Part shown: positions 8,780-20,290 of the stretch, one piece after another
Layout: each line of letters starts with the position of its first letter
Position numbering within the stretch: the stretch's first letter is position 1
Origin: Halictus rubicundus
Lineage: Eukaryota > Arthropoda > Insecta > Hymenoptera > Halictidae
DNA: 64,000 bases
Assembly (NCBI RefSeq): GCF_050948215.1
Contig: NC_135161.1
Span: 3,196,830-3,260,829, forward strand
Direction: 5' to 3'
Translations under genes and position numbers: made by a program
Notes under the pieces: generated by a model
Told to the model about the DNA's origin: nothing
The model's input: the letters and a program-made list of their open reading frames with translations, nothing else
Database searches by the model: none

Positions 8780-9858
8780 CTATTGTGTGTTTGAAAACGA
8801 ACGTTATGTGGTGAAGGTGAACGAGACCTAGCTATTGTCGGTTGGTAATGTGTTTGATCTGAATGTTTTGAAGTTGAAGGTTGAGGTGACTGTTGCCGGG
8901 TTTGGAATCTACTATTATCTCTATACCGATAGTCATTTCGAGGTCGTTCTGAATACCAATTTTGTTTATCATCTGTACGATAGGACGAACAACACGGCGG
9001 AATTCTACACGTACAATGACAGTGTGAATTTACTGGTTCACGAAATTTTGAATATCCGAAATCATTATATCGGTAATTTTGCGATCTAAGTGGTGAAAAA
9101 CTTCGCGGACTCGGCGATCTTGACCGATGATCTCGATAAAGCGGGTAGTTTTGAAATTCCCTATAGTTGTCTCTACGTGATTCGCGCGGAGGATAACTTT
9201 CCGAGTGATCAATACGCCTTCGATTATCGTAAGACGGTATCAATCCCGTACTCATTTGATCTTCTACTCTTAGAGCAATTTCTAGCGCGCTCTCTAACGT
9301 AGATGGATCTCTCTGAGCTACCGCTCTCGCGAGTTCATCGGGCAAACCGCGGATAAACGAATTTAACGCGGTCGCTTTCGCATAAACGACTATGCTATCT
9401 GCCTCGTCTACGTATTTATCCTTGATCGAACTATGGAATTTACCGATTAAGATTTTTAATCTATCGTAAAAACTATACACCGATTCATGCTTTTTCATAC
9501 GAATTTTTGATATCTCTTGCTGATAATATTCGTGTGATTTGTCCTGAGAAAAACGTCTTTTTAAATGTTTAATTAAATTGTCAATTGAATCAAACGATAG
9601 GTCGTATATACAGTCTCGAGCTTCCCCTCGCAATTTTGAAATCACCGCGCGAATAAACATTTTCTCACAGGTTTGCGGAAGGCAAAACGCGGCATTTTGA
9701 ATATCTATCAGAAAATCCGAAATTGAAATGTTACTTCCGTCAAAATACGGTATCAACGCGGTTGCTTGTTGCATCGCGAGAGTCTCAGCCATCGCCTCAG
9801 ACGTAGCATCATTAAAATATTTCGATTTTAATGCCGGGTTAGATACTGGATTCGGCAT
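8671..9858 (-). CDS. gag: Gag structural protein of the Gypsy element
   Basis: The first true ATG is at 9858, giving 395 residues; a TTG codon opens the frame three codons earlier. The N-terminal 200 residues are the capsid-like part (YFDGSNISISDFLIDIQNAA, then RGLPDEL). The C-terminal half is rich in arginine, serine and tyrosine, with two RSRSPSP blocks and a CHCTC...PCC cluster. No CCHC zinc knuckle is present; errantiviral Gags also lack it and use basic regions for RNA binding. The frame ends at 8671 and overlaps pol by 109 nt in the -1 direction. It would form the particle that packages the element RNA. Confidence 0.9.
   Translation of the reverse strand: MPNPVSNPALKSKYFNDATSEAMAETLAMQQATALIPYFDGSNISISDFLIDIQNAAFCLPQTCEKMFIRAVISKLRGEARDCIYDLSFDSIDNLIKHLKRRFSQDKSHEYYQQEISKIRMKKHESVYSFYDRLKILIGKFHSSIKDKYVDEADSIVVYAKATALNSFIRGLPDELARAVAQRDPSTLESALEIALRVEDQMSTGLIPSYDNRRRIDHSESYPPRESRRDNYREFQNYPLYRDHRSRSPSPRSFSPLRSQNYRYNDFGYSKFREPVNSHCHCTCRIPPCCSSYRTDDKQNWYSERPRNDYRYRDNSRFQTRQQSPQPSTSKHSDQTHYQPTIARSRSPSPHNVRFQTHNSQNLNSQTTRRVDATESPALGTQRQPLVKTLEKNSR
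8692..8698 (-). promoter_or_regulatory. Possible -1 frameshift site at the gag/pol overlap
   Basis: Within the overlap the gag frame reads GTA AAA ACA. The A-rich run allows a one-base backward slip into the pol frame. The heptamer A AAA ACA is not a textbook X XXY YYZ site, and a downstream stimulatory structure was not identified, so the exact site is uncertain. Confidence 0.35.
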
Positions 9859-9867
9859 TTTTACCAA

Positions 9868-10753
9868 GATAATGCACAGTCAGTAATGATAAAATTCTCA
9901 GATAAAACAATAGATAATATCATAAATAGCACAATAAATATAAAATAAATAACACAATAATCGATAAATAAATAACACAATAAATAATATAATAAATAGC
10001 AAAATAAATAATATAATAAATAGTACAATAAATAATATAATCATAAAATATCAATGATTGTCAATAAATAAAACAAATCAATCTTTCGAACCCAAAATTA
10101 TTGGAACTTTTGCAAAACAATTTTAACAATTAACATAATATAAGTTCAGAAATATGTGTATATACTCAGGAAAAAAGAAAGAAAAGAAAATATACAAGAA
10201 TAAGTAAATCAATGAATGAATAAATAAATAAACAATTAATTAAATGAATAAATGAATCGATAGATCAATAAATAAATAAATAATAAGAATTAAATAGATT
10301 ATTAAATCATACAGCTACATATATATATACATATTCACTCGACTAGTATCTCAAAGAAATTATTGAAAATATTTCATAAAAAAAAAAAATAAAAAAAAAA
10401 TACTGCGGTCAATAAGATAAAATATCATAATCAATCCATAAGATTCCAACTCTAATTTTCATTCAGTAACGAATAATATCTAATCAAAGGGCAAATTTTG
10501 AAATTCTATATAAAAATGTATAGAGAAAAATTTCCAAGAAACGGGGTTGTACAACGAATTGTAATAAACTAATTTCCGATACTAAATTCTGTTACGAATT
10601 TAATGTTAAGCTAAATTTTGGAATAAAACTTTGTAAATGAAATTTTAAAAGAGATCCTCTTTCGAGAATATCTCATAAAGAAAAATCAGGATTTGTAACG
10701 AGATATTCTTCAGAATTTTCCGTTTCTTATAATGGCGAAAAATTTTAAACAGC
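9868..10753 (-). other. Untranslated leader of the Gypsy element
   Basis: About 890 bp of very AT-rich sequence between primer site and gag. It includes long runs of AATAAATA-type repeats (9925-10040, 10200-10290) and two A-runs near 10379-10400. It presumably holds the packaging signal and the splice donor; neither could be assigned. Confidence 0.6.
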
Positions 10754-10771
10754 ATCCCACTTCTGACACCA
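10754..10771 (-). promoter_or_regulatory. tRNA-Leu primer-binding site
   Basis: The plus strand ATCCCACTTCTGACACCA equals the 3' end of a tRNA-Leu acceptor/T arm including CCA as I recall it. The minus strand is the 18-nt primer-binding site, five bases from the end of the upstream LTR. Confidence 0.75.
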
Positions 10772-10776
10772 AAATC

Positions 10777-12120
10777 TGTGACGGCTACGCGGTCTCTCGG
10801 AAGAAAGCACGATCTAACCCGAGAGCGCGGGATCTACAAGCTGTCCGGATTTAAAGAAACGCGGGTTCGATAGGAATATTATGGATCGACACAACTAATC
10901 GAGTGACCACGCAGTAACAAATGTATATTCTCAAAAGACAAGTAAAAATAACAAATGATAACAATATAAACGGATAACAAAATAGCTCACCAAAATCACA
11001 GCCTCTCGTAACAACAAAACAACGCAATTAAAACGCTGAACAAAGAATAATTCTCGGTATACAACCTGTAACTAGAAGACAAGAGAAAACCGTTACAAAC
11101 GCTCAAAAGAGAGACCAGCGCGGAAACTAAGACTTTACGAATAAAAATACAATATTAAAACTGGAACTTAACAACTACGAGCACACGGGCTCGGCAAGAC
11201 TAATAGAATAAAAGAAACTATAACTAATTAACGGAAACCCAGACTTTCGCCCGGGCGATACAAAGAAAACCCTGAACGAACTCTGTCTTAACGAGTTTAC
11301 GGCTCTATCGACACGCACCTCGCGCTTGTACATCGAAGAAGGACAATTCTTCGCTAGGTTTCGGCTAGCTCGGCCCGCTGACCGGCTCCCCTCCCTTCGC
11401 GCCTAACCAATTAGATTTGGGTCTTAGTTCGACAGCCCAATCACGCGCGTTACGCATTCTTCTCACTCACGCACAACATTCCTCTCGCTCACGCACTCTT
11501 CTCCAACGGTCGTCGAACGGCGAAGCTACGGTAAACAAAAAGGACCTAGGACGGTCACTATACCCGCGCCGAACGCTCGGTGTGCTCAGTTAGGGTGACC
11601 CCACAATTGCAAAGAATTACCGAGCACAGCCCTTTGTTCGCACGCCCAACACCACGCGACTAGCCTCTCCTCGACCGTTGGGATAACCGCTTAATGCCCA
11701 CGGCCCGACTGGCGAGGACGCGAAACAATAAACAAGGTGACGAACGGGACGCCGTCAGCTCTGCCTATACCTAAACTAAATACTAAATCTAAGATATAAA
11801 CGTTTCCGGACGGCGTTGATTCCAAGAAGGGTATTCGTTACTTAAATACATTCAACGCGTAATAAACTAAAATATTATACATCGTCAAAGGCAACACTGT
11901 GATCAATTAGGGAGATCCCACAATTCCTAAGAATTATCAATCACAGTGCCACCGACGGTTAAAGCCAAATGGTTACAAAAATAATAACTATTGCTTAAAA
12001 CGAATCATTATCAAAAGCCGCACCGTGGTCAATTAGAGAAATCCCACAATTACTAGAATTATCAACCACGGTGTTACCGACGATTTGAAACCCCAAACAA
12101 TAATTGTTCGGAACGTAACA
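10777..12120 (-). repeat. LTR, upstream (5') copy carrying the promoter
   Basis: This is the 1,344-bp copy that precedes the primer site in element orientation and should drive transcription. No difference from 758-2101 was seen. It carries the stem-loop motif at 11581-11628, 11895-11948 and 12021-12073. A TATA box and poly(A) signal were not assigned. Confidence 0.95.
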
Positions 12121-12124
12121 AGAG
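12121..12124. repeat. Target-site duplication AGAG, right copy
   Basis: Matches 754-757. Confidence 0.8.
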
Positions 12125-12224
12125 TAAACATAATACGGGTCGGGTATATAAGTGTGAGAGCACAACTAATCCAATAAAAAAACTGAATCCAAATATGATA
12201 TAATTCCGATGATATTTACTTGTG

Positions 12225-12285
12225 TAATGAACGATTAAAGTTACTTTAGAGATATTCGGCTGGAAAGTTTTGAAATGAACACCCT
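12225..12285. mobile_element. Terminal fragment of a CAGGGTG-type element
   Basis: It ends in GAACACCCTG before TA. The inner sequence (GATATTCGGCTGGAAAG) matches the opposite-orientation end at 43033 onward, so both are ends of the same family. Confidence 0.5.
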
Positions 12286-12299
12286 GTATAGTACTTAAA

Positions 12300-13879
12300 C
12301 CCACTGTCGCATATCGTGCCGCTGACGGTCTTCCCGCTTCTCGAAAATCAGTTTCGTGTCAACCTACGTGCTTATTCGTGTCCATTTTGTCCAAAAAATG
12401 GCAATATCTTCTGACGGTGAATTGATTACGATTGCTATTGCATTCGACAAGAAAACTGAAGGGGAATATTATACATTATATCCACCTCTAGGAGATCTAG
12501 GAATTAGTATTAATTTATAAATGTTTATATTGCGGGGAAAAAACCATTTTGATTTATGTGGTTGTCACTCTCGTAGAATACCTGAGTGCGGGACAGAAAA
12601 GCTTCTATGAGTTTTCATTTGGAAACGCAATGTCCTGGCCACGTCTCGAACTAAAGTCAAAGAGTGGCTTTCATCGCATGTTCCATCGATCGATAAGAGC
12701 GGTGTGACCCAGGAGACTTTGACAGATTTTTCAATTTTTTAAGTTTTGACGTTTCCGGGAAGGAAGTAGTAGCGGTTTAGTCGCGTCATCTGCTAAAGAT
12801 TGCGGACAAAATGGCAGAGAGACCTCAACGACAGACTTTCCGAATGGACCGGGTCGAGGATATTTCGGGATCTTCTCTCTGAAGGCTTCAACGTAGAAAA
12901 TCCGGAAGCAAATCTACTGCACGCCCGAGTTCATTTCTGTTTAGCTGCTTCGAAGGCTAGAATCGAATTCACAGCCGGTGCCTTCGAGTTTCATTTTATT
13001 TATTCGTGTCGCGAACGCGCGTGACTCGATGGTGGGAATTCTCTGCGATTTTAGCGAACGAGGAATTGAATCTTGGAACACGTGAAACAGTGGGAATCAG
13101 TAAGGTGTCCAGTACCCAGGTGCTTTATTTCCAATTCTATCAACACTTTGAATTAAACCAACCGACGATCTGCAGTTCGTTCCGGGAACGAAATTGTGGT
13201 AACGTGGCCTGTTGACACGGCAACGAGATTAAAACGGTAAATTCTCCGATGGAGATGTAGCTCCTACAAAATATACCTATATTATACGTAGAGATACTAT
13301 TTAATATTTGTTCAATCAATACATCTTTTCATTATGTGTAATTTTCATATATGTATATGTATACATATATCATAATCTCATCATCTGACATTTTGTTTAT
13401 TATAAAAAAATTAGATATTTAGAATTGCCAAGTTAGGTGGAACACCCTGCATATTGTTCAACATAAGAATTTAATCTATTCATTCAAAATATTGTAGTAT
13501 AAAACTAAAATAATATAAGTATAATGCGTAAAAAATTCATACCTACTTAACCCTTAAGTGGACCTCCAAAATGTACTATGAAAATGCAGTGATTCGATTA
13601 AATTATATTTATACTTAACATTCGTCTCTATCGAAATGGTAGATACAGGCATGCGTCGCTAAAATGGCGGGAATACGTTCTGAGATGTCCGTCGTTAAGC
13701 GATTTTGTCATTAAGGGTGGACTCTCGTATAAACGGAGACAAAGAAGCCAATTTTCGAGGAATGTTTATTCGAAATCTATTTATTAAACATATCTGTGAC
13801 TTTCTACAATTATAGATGAGTATTTGTAGGAATAAAAAAAAATAAAGAGATTACATAGATATACATAGCATTTCATTTA
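12300..13879. other. Unassigned sequence
   Basis: Moderately GC-rich to about 13260, then AT-rich. Short open frames at 12800-13024 and 13006-13215 have no recognisable domain. A lone AACACCCTGCATA near 13440 may be a repeat end. Nothing else recognised. Confidence 0.35.
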
Positions 13880-14014
13880 AAAAACTGAAGGTCACCTTCG
13901 TTTCTCGAAACATAAGTAAATATTGAAAATTGACATAGTGTGAATTCTTCCTCTTTCATTTTTTTGAAATACTTACAGTGGACAAGAAAAATGCTGGTCC
14001 AATTGAACACCCTG
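13880..14014. mobile_element. Right end of a CAGGGTG-type element (shared with 58118-58245)
   Basis: The stretch with GGTCACCTTCGTTTCTCGAA, then a TTGACATAG motif and a CACCCTG terminus before TA aligns with 58118-58245. The left end is not clear. Confidence 0.45.
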
Positions 14015-14019
14015 TATGG

Positions 14020-14827
14020 TTGTGTAAATGAACATGTATTTCAGCGTACAAAAAATAAAATAAGCATACGATATAAGAGAAGAAAATGAATTCTTTTTAC
14101 TGTTTAAATTTATTTACTGTAAACTAAAATGCAGACATATTAACCAATATATTTTGTCTAACTGAAGGATCATCGGGAGTGCCTAATTACAATAATAATA
14201 ATAACAGCTCTCACGTAAATACCATGTAATTTGTTTACCGCTGCCAATCCAACTTGTTGGCTGTATTGGAGTTTCGCAAAACTAGATCTACAATAACAAA
14301 AACAGAAACGTGAAAGTATAAACAGTATCGCTACTTAAGCATCTCTTTGTTTATACTCCTCCATATTCCTGTTTTTCAGTTTTCAATAATTACGGATGCT
14401 AATTAGCTTATTAGAGTTATTCATCATCGAATAAAATGTCCTCGGTACAATTAAATCGTGCCCTTAAATGTACAACATCAATTGAAAAGCCAAAAGAAAA
14501 ATTTATTTATTTGATTATGTTATATAATATAAAGAAGTCTAAACGCAGCTCTTTGTAGCGCTACGAGCAGTGCGAGTAGTAAATTGGAGTCAAGCAACAA
14601 GCGTGAAGTTCAAACTTTAACAAAAAATTACACCGGGTCAACTCATTAGCAGCATATTACGTCAAGATCAAAGTTATTCGAGTTGTCTCTCCGACAAGTA
14701 TCAAATAATTTTTCGAAAAAGTAGATTATAATAGCGAGAAGCACCAATCAATACATCAATGGTCTCAAATAAATTGAAATATTAATGCTTTCCATTGAAC
14801 GTTAGGGTCAAAGAACGATACTAATTA
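14020..14827. other. Unassigned AT-rich sequence
   Basis: No coding frame, RNA gene or repeat terminus recognised. Confidence 0.35.
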
Positions 14828-14829
14828 TA

Positions 14830-15411
14830 CAGGGTGTTCAACTACAGGTGGGAGAAAATGTAATGGGTGGTTCTCCGTGACAATATAAGACGAAAATGAA
14901 CAGTAAAAAATTGTGATTTCGGCTCCATTTTTTAGTTATTAACAATTAAAAGTCCGCCTAACGTGCGGCAACCCGGCCAACAGAGGTTGCGTACGTCATA
15001 GAGGCGCGCGACAGTCACGTATCAAGTGACAGATACTCCACGTGCCTCACAAGAAGTCACCTGCCAAGAATTCGGCGTGTAAACCATCCGATTGGTTCAT
15101 TCCACACGAATTTTCGGTTCTAGCCGAATTATTGGCTAGAGTGTATATCATCAAACCATATAATGTATAACGTCTAAGCCTAACCATCGGTTGCGAGCGA
15201 GGACCCCCTTTGATACGTGACTGTCGCGGAACTTCATGACGTAAGCAACGTACACCTCTGTCGGTCGGGTTGCTTCATTTTAGGCGGATATTCAATTGAT
15301 AATAACTAAAAAATGAAGCCGAAATCGCAATTTTTTATTCTTCATTTTCGTCTTATATTGTCTTGGAGAACCACCCATTAAATTTTCTTCAACCTGTAGT
15401 AGAACACCCTG
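14830..15411. mobile_element. Foldback MITE, family A, copy 1
   Basis: A TA-flanked 582-bp palindrome. The left arm starts CAGGGTGTTCAACTACAGG and the right arm is its near complement ending ACACCCTG. Arms of about 230 bp include GAACCACCC, the TATAAGACGAAAATGAA block and GTGACTGTCGCG. No coding capacity. Relatives at 17588-17745, 23926-24603 and 36769-37485. Confidence 0.8.
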
Positions 15412-15419
15412 TAGAGAAA

Positions 15420-16566
15420 CACATTGAATTATTTACGGGTTACATTTACGAATTACTTATGCGTACTCAATCGTCGATTAAAGAAAAGAAATACTTGTGA
15501 AAGTAAGCAGTCTGTTGAAAATACATGACAGAAAACATCGGTTTATTGTTCGTTGTATGAATCGCATGAGCATTGAATCAAGAACAACGTGTTACACGCG
15601 GTACACGCCGTACCCGGGGTACACGTCGTACAAGCTGTGGGCTGTGAGTTGTGGGCTGTGGGCTGTGGCCCAGTTTTCGATCGGCACAGAAAATCAGGAA
15701 TTAATTCAGCCCGCGATTACCGAGCTCCGGCGTTGTCTGTCGACGCCAAGCAATTGCAGAGCGACGCTCTCCGGTTTCACTGATTTCCGGGGAGATGCGC
15801 CGCGGGCACTATTCCTCTTATTGCACGTACTTCCTGTCACCGCGTATTGACCTAGAAATCCATAAATTCCGGCGACAATATCGATGCCGATCATTGGGGA
15901 GTGACAGACGGCGAAAGAGGGCGATAGATGGTGCAGATACTCCTCGTACGTTTCCGGATAATGCGCGGATTGCTACTCTATCGGGTGTAACGTTAATCCT
16001 ACTATTTGGAATCGATGAATTCATGTCTGTCTACGCGATCCCCTACGCGGCTTTCGATTCTTCAGCGTTCGTATTCAGAGACGCGCGCTGCCGCAGATTA
16101 AAGAGTTCAAAGCCGATTACTTGCTACCACGTTGAATATCAGAAAATATAGAGAGTGCGGTCGAATCCGTATTGCTGGAGAAATAGAAGTGAACGCTAAT
16201 GGGATACTATATCGTATTGTCGCATTTTGGCCTCCTTCCTGACCAGTGCTAGAACTCGTAGTTTTATCAATAGTATTCTTCAAAATTAACAAGTACTCAA
16301 CTATTGCAATACTATCCGAATTTCTTACATTTAAATAAATAACCATAAAGCACGCAAATAGTTTCTAGTGAAAACGTAATAACACTTTACCATCCATTTA
16401 GGTTACACAAAACACCGTGAAAGTAAAAAGATGTTATACAATTATACAATGTATTGTTACATACGGAGACTGTTCCGTTTGTGACTCTTGACCCTTTGAA
16501 AAAGCTATGCGCGGAACAAAGCGTTAATTAAAAATGAAAGGGCCCGTTCAAAATCGACGAGAACTA
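15420..16566. other. Unassigned GC-richer block
   Basis: Several frames on both strands stay open between 15497 and 16346, which is expected from higher GC. None shows a domain I recognise. A short tandem GTGGGCT-type repeat lies at 15636-15669. Confidence 0.3.
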
Positions 16567-16607
16567 GCACGCTCTCCCTCTCCCTCTCCCTCTCCCTCTC
16601 CCTCTCC

Positions 16608-16659
<52 letters not shown>
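16567..16659. repeat. Compound microsatellite (CCCTCT)n(CT)n
   Basis: A CCCTCT tract at about 16573-16610 is followed by an uninterrupted CT tract to 16659. Confidence 0.95.
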
Positions 16660-16662
<3 letters not shown>

Positions 16663-17587
16663 TTCGATGGTACAGCGAGTTGCACGATTTCCAAAAATTC
16701 AATTGTAATAAAAAACGCACGTGGCCCCTCACCATCTTTTAAGACGATTTCTCATAATCGGGTGAATCGAGTCGACATAACTCGTTTAAAACCGTACCAC
16801 GACGCACAGTGGCCTAAAACGCGAAAAGAGACATTTTGCAAAAAAAAAACAAGTATCTCATATTCACTTGTATTGAATGCTTATTACTTTCTAAATATTC
16901 ATCAACCTTGAAAATTAAAAAATTAATAAAATTTTATAAATACCATTACTGTAATAAACGGTTGAAGTTGGAAGTTTTTGAAGACAGCCTTTCTCTTTGA
17001 GATGCCCTTACAATCCTTTTTAATATTTTCCTTCCTCATATTTTTTTCCTTAAACATGTTATGCCAAATGCAATGTAGAAAATTTTCAAAATTCTTAAGA
17101 CTTCGCAAGGAATACTTCTGTATCATACAAGATCATAGAATTTTACAAAATGGAGTATTTTCAGCATACTTTCTTCTACACAATCATGTAAGAATTATTT
17201 TCAATTTCGTCCAATATCGCGTGTTATTATTGTTTAAAGTCTTTCTTTAAAGGTCTTAAAGGTTCTCAGGTTCTTCGTCGGCACTCTTTGACGACTAAAA
17301 AACACTTTAGGCACTAAACCAAATTTTATTTAAAGAACGATTTTTCAAAAATTGAGAGGAATAATATATTTACTAAGCTGAATGTGTTTTTAAAAGTTGT
17401 TAAATTTGGAAATATACTTAAAAAATAGTAAAAAAAGCTATTAAATAAACAAAAAGTATGGTACATTATGCACCATTAAAAAAAAATTACTTGTTAATAT
17501 TCTACACCCCAAATATCACTTCGATATCTTTAATAGTTTAGAAGTTATACCAAAATGTCACTAAATTTCGTGTTTTAGACCACTGTG
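16660..17587. other. Unassigned AT-rich sequence
   Basis: No gene recognised. Short open frames (for example 16978-17250) are low-complexity and lack domains. Confidence 0.35.
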
Positions 17588-17745
17588 CTTCGTGATGACG
17601 TAAGCAGCTCCTCTGTTGGCCGGGTTGCCGACATAATAACTAAAAAATGGAGCCGAAATCACAATGTTTTACTCTTCACTTTCGTCTTATATTGCCATGG
17701 AGAACCACCCCTTAAATTTTCTCCCACCTGTAGTGGAACACCTGG
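17588..17745. mobile_element. Family A foldback MITE, single right arm
   Basis: It aligns with the right arm of 14830-15411 (CTCCTCTGTTGGCCGGGTTG, then GAACCACCCC and a CACCTGG terminus before TA). The left arm is missing. Confidence 0.7.
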
Positions 17746-17749
17746 TATA

Positions 17750-18940
17750 AGGAGTAGTATAATATTATGTCGATACTAAAAAAGTGCAATGCGTCTAATA
17801 AAGAATTGCGGAGTTATAAGAGAAACAATATACGATTTTAACATTTTATGAAATGGCACGATCGATATGTTGAAAATTTGTTGTGGCGCATCGAATAAAC
17901 ACTACATGTACACATAAATTACGATAATGGAATAGGTCGATATAGGTACACATTTCTTACCTCAAATTCACACGAATCAGTAGAAACTGTGTTTTAAAAT
18001 TTTCCGCAGTCATCTTTTGATAAAATCATAAAATTGCTTACTCATTTTGTGATCGTTCTCTATCATCAGACTTTTAAAATCTTCAAATAACTATAGCGAT
18101 CACTTTCTATGTAGTGTGACGCCAGACACTACATCCACAATGTTTTAATAAACCGTAGCATTCGTTTCACTAATTATATATAAAGATATTACGAATGATT
18201 TTATTAGAAATTGACTCACTAAATAGAAGCAGTCTTCGGAATCGAATGTTCCGAATTTTTGCAATCGTAAAGACTAAAGACTCAGGACGTTATATATGGA
18301 AAACGTTTGTTTACGAGTTATTTAAAGGAAAAATGAAATTGTGCACGGTACAGGTACAGATACGATGTTCATCGTGATTCATAGATGCATAGAGCAGCGA
18401 TGCTCTGTCATTAATATCTTCGTCAGGTATTTTGCTCTTGATTTTTAACACAAGATAAGCGACGCTTAGATACACGATGGAAAGTAATCAAACACAGACG
18501 AGTCAGATGAACAGCATACAAAGGGATAGTAAATTTAATTCCGGGGATGCGGATACAAGGAGAAAAATATTACCCTGCGATCGTTCCCAGAGATTGAGGC
18601 TGGCTTGTCTGTCGCGTCAACGTGTTTCTTGCGCAGCCCATCGCCGCCAGCGCAGCGGATTAAAATCTTGTTTTTCATTAATGCCTTTTTATGAATTACT
18701 GCCGACCAGACTCATGTTTTTTGTAGATTACTCGTAACATACTGCGCACATTTGCAAACGTTACTCATAAATATTATCTATTTATTTAAGTGCCTGACAT
18801 GTGCGATAAATACGCTTGGAGATTTAAAGATTTTTAGATTAATAACATACAAAGGAAAATTGAACGTATTATAAGTCTTATGTTAGGATTAAACTAAATT
18901 TAACGTGCTAAATTAATAAATATGTAATCATGATGGAGAT
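17750..18940. other. Unassigned sequence
   Basis: AT-rich; open frames at 18195-18377 and 18477-18737 lack recognisable features. Confidence 0.35.
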
Positions 18941-19043
18941 GGGACCCAATTACTGTGGGGGTACCAATTACTGTGCCTATATTAATTATATTTACTTTTA
19001 AAGCATAGTGAATATTAAAAAAGAGATATATGTATAACATATA

Positions 19044-20290
19044 CAGGGTGAGTCACCTAACGTTTGCACCTCAAATATCTTTGTTGTTTCTAAAGATACG
19101 TAAAATATGGTAAGGACAAAGTTGAATGGTACAATGGGGTTGACACGATGCCAAAAAAATTTTGTTTTTATGTCATTTTTTTAGAGATATCAAGGTCACC
19201 TTGACTTTTTTAAATGGAATCACCCTTTTTTAAACACCTACAATGATAGTCCCTTTCATTAGGAATGCAGTGACTATATTATTCCAAGATCATTCAGGTC
19301 AAGGACAGAAAAAACGTATGAAACTAAAATATAGATGCAGAATACCTGTATTTTATAAATGTATAATTGGGCCATGATTAGTGAATGTTGCTTCGTCCGT
19401 AAACAAGACATTACAAAAAAATGAATGATTTTGAAGCAATCCCCATTGACAAAAGTTAATTCTATTTTGAAAATCATTCCCGTGCAATTCTTGATGGAGC
19501 GATATGTGGAACGGATGAAATTTATTTCGGGCCAGAATTCGTATTACGCTACTTTGACTTATGCCTGCTTTCCGGGAAATTTTTCTCGTACTGACGTGAA
19601 GGTCGACAGCTATAGCTGCTAAAATATTAATTTCATTGTCTTCATTAGTCGTGGGATTCTTCCGGTTGTGCTGTCTTGCATGTACACTTCCAGTACTTCG
19701 AAAAACCTGTACGTATTAATGAAAGTCTGTCTAGAAGGAGTGTTTCGCTCGGAGTACCTTTCTTCATAAAGTAATCGGGCCTGCACTGCATTTTGTCTAC
19801 ATTCACAGTAAATCGTGATCATATCACACTTTTCAGTCATTGAATAAGACGGAATCGCATTTGGAAACATACTGATAGTAAATAAGAATGCTGAATAACA
19901 ATAACATTGAAGGACCTTAGTATGTTTACTTTAACTACGACCATACTATGTTTACTATTTACTACAAGTCTCAACCGTGATAAACGTATTCTGCTTTCAT
20001 ATTCTAAATCTTATACGTTTTCTCTGTCTGTGACCTTGAATGACCTTGGAATAATTATTGTCACTGAATTCCTAATGAAAGGGACTATCATTGTAGGTGT
20101 TTAAAAAGGGGTGGTTCCATTTAAAAAAATGAAGGTCACCTTGATGTCTAAAAAAATGACATAAAAACAAAATTTTTTGTTGGCATCGTGTCAGCCCCAT
20201 TGTACCATTCAACTTTGTCCTTACCATATTTTACGTATCTTTAGAAACAACAAAGATATTTGAGGTGCAAACGTTAAGTGACTCACCCTG
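19044..20290 (-). mobile_element. IS630/Tc1/mariner-type element with about 300-bp terminal inverted repeats
   Basis: TA-flanked, with termini CAGGGTGAGTCACCTAACG and its complement. The two arms stay nearly complementary for about 300 bp, far longer than usual Tc1 TIRs, and contain GGTCACCTT. The centre holds remains of a transposase gene on the minus strand. At 1.25 kb it is internally shortened. Confidence 0.75.
19371..19870 (-). pseudogene. Broken transposase remnant (Tc3/mariner-related)
   Basis: The minus-strand frame at 19619-19870 encodes an N-terminal helix-turn-helix region (motifs YSMTEKCDMITIY, LLYEERYSERNTPSRQTF) that resembles residues 1-45 of the transposase at 40851-41915. 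At 19371-19410, in another frame, the codons spell LFTDEATFTNHG, the first catalytic-Asp block. The parts between and after are lost, so it cannot be active. Confidence 0.65.

Larger units (their letters stand above)
758..12120 (-). mobile_element. Complete Gypsy-type LTR retrotransposon carrying an F-box gene
   Basis: The 11,363-bp element is bounded by two 1,344-bp LTRs that both begin TG and end CA, with an AGAG duplication outside. All coding is on the minus strand: gag (8671-9858), pol in the -1 frame (4292-8779), and a third gene (2182-3876). A tRNA-Leu-type primer site and a polypurine tract are in the expected places. The two LTRs keep a constant offset of 10,019 bp with no difference seen by eye, and all frames are open, so the insertion is recent and probably competent. 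The Gag without a zinc knuckle, the -1 gag/pol overlap and the third gene in the env slot recall insect errantiviruses, but the third gene is not an envelope. Clade assignment would need an RT tree. Confidence 0.93.
634..12240. mobile_element. Older pogo/Tc1-like repeat interrupted by the Gypsy element
   Basis: The sequence left of the LTR (634-757) starts with a CAGT terminus after TA and aligns by eye with the repeat copies at 37688-37874 and 40585-42485, including the motif CCCCACTACCG. Immediately right of the LTR element (12125-12153) the match resumes with TAAACAT and CGGGTCGG, followed to about 12238 by sequence matching the inverted-repeat arm of the composite at 52174-55521. The whole 758-12120 element therefore landed inside a pre-existing repeat copy. 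The right terminus of this copy is not clear. Confidence 0.6.

Noticed and set aside
8106..9302. Plus-strand open frames opposite pol and gag
   Set aside because: Shadows; the minus-strand proteins are clearly recognised.
13547..13735. Possible TTAA-bounded element with CCTTAAGTGGAC and TTAAGGGTGGACTC
   Set aside because: The two ends are in the same orientation rather than inverted, so no TIR.
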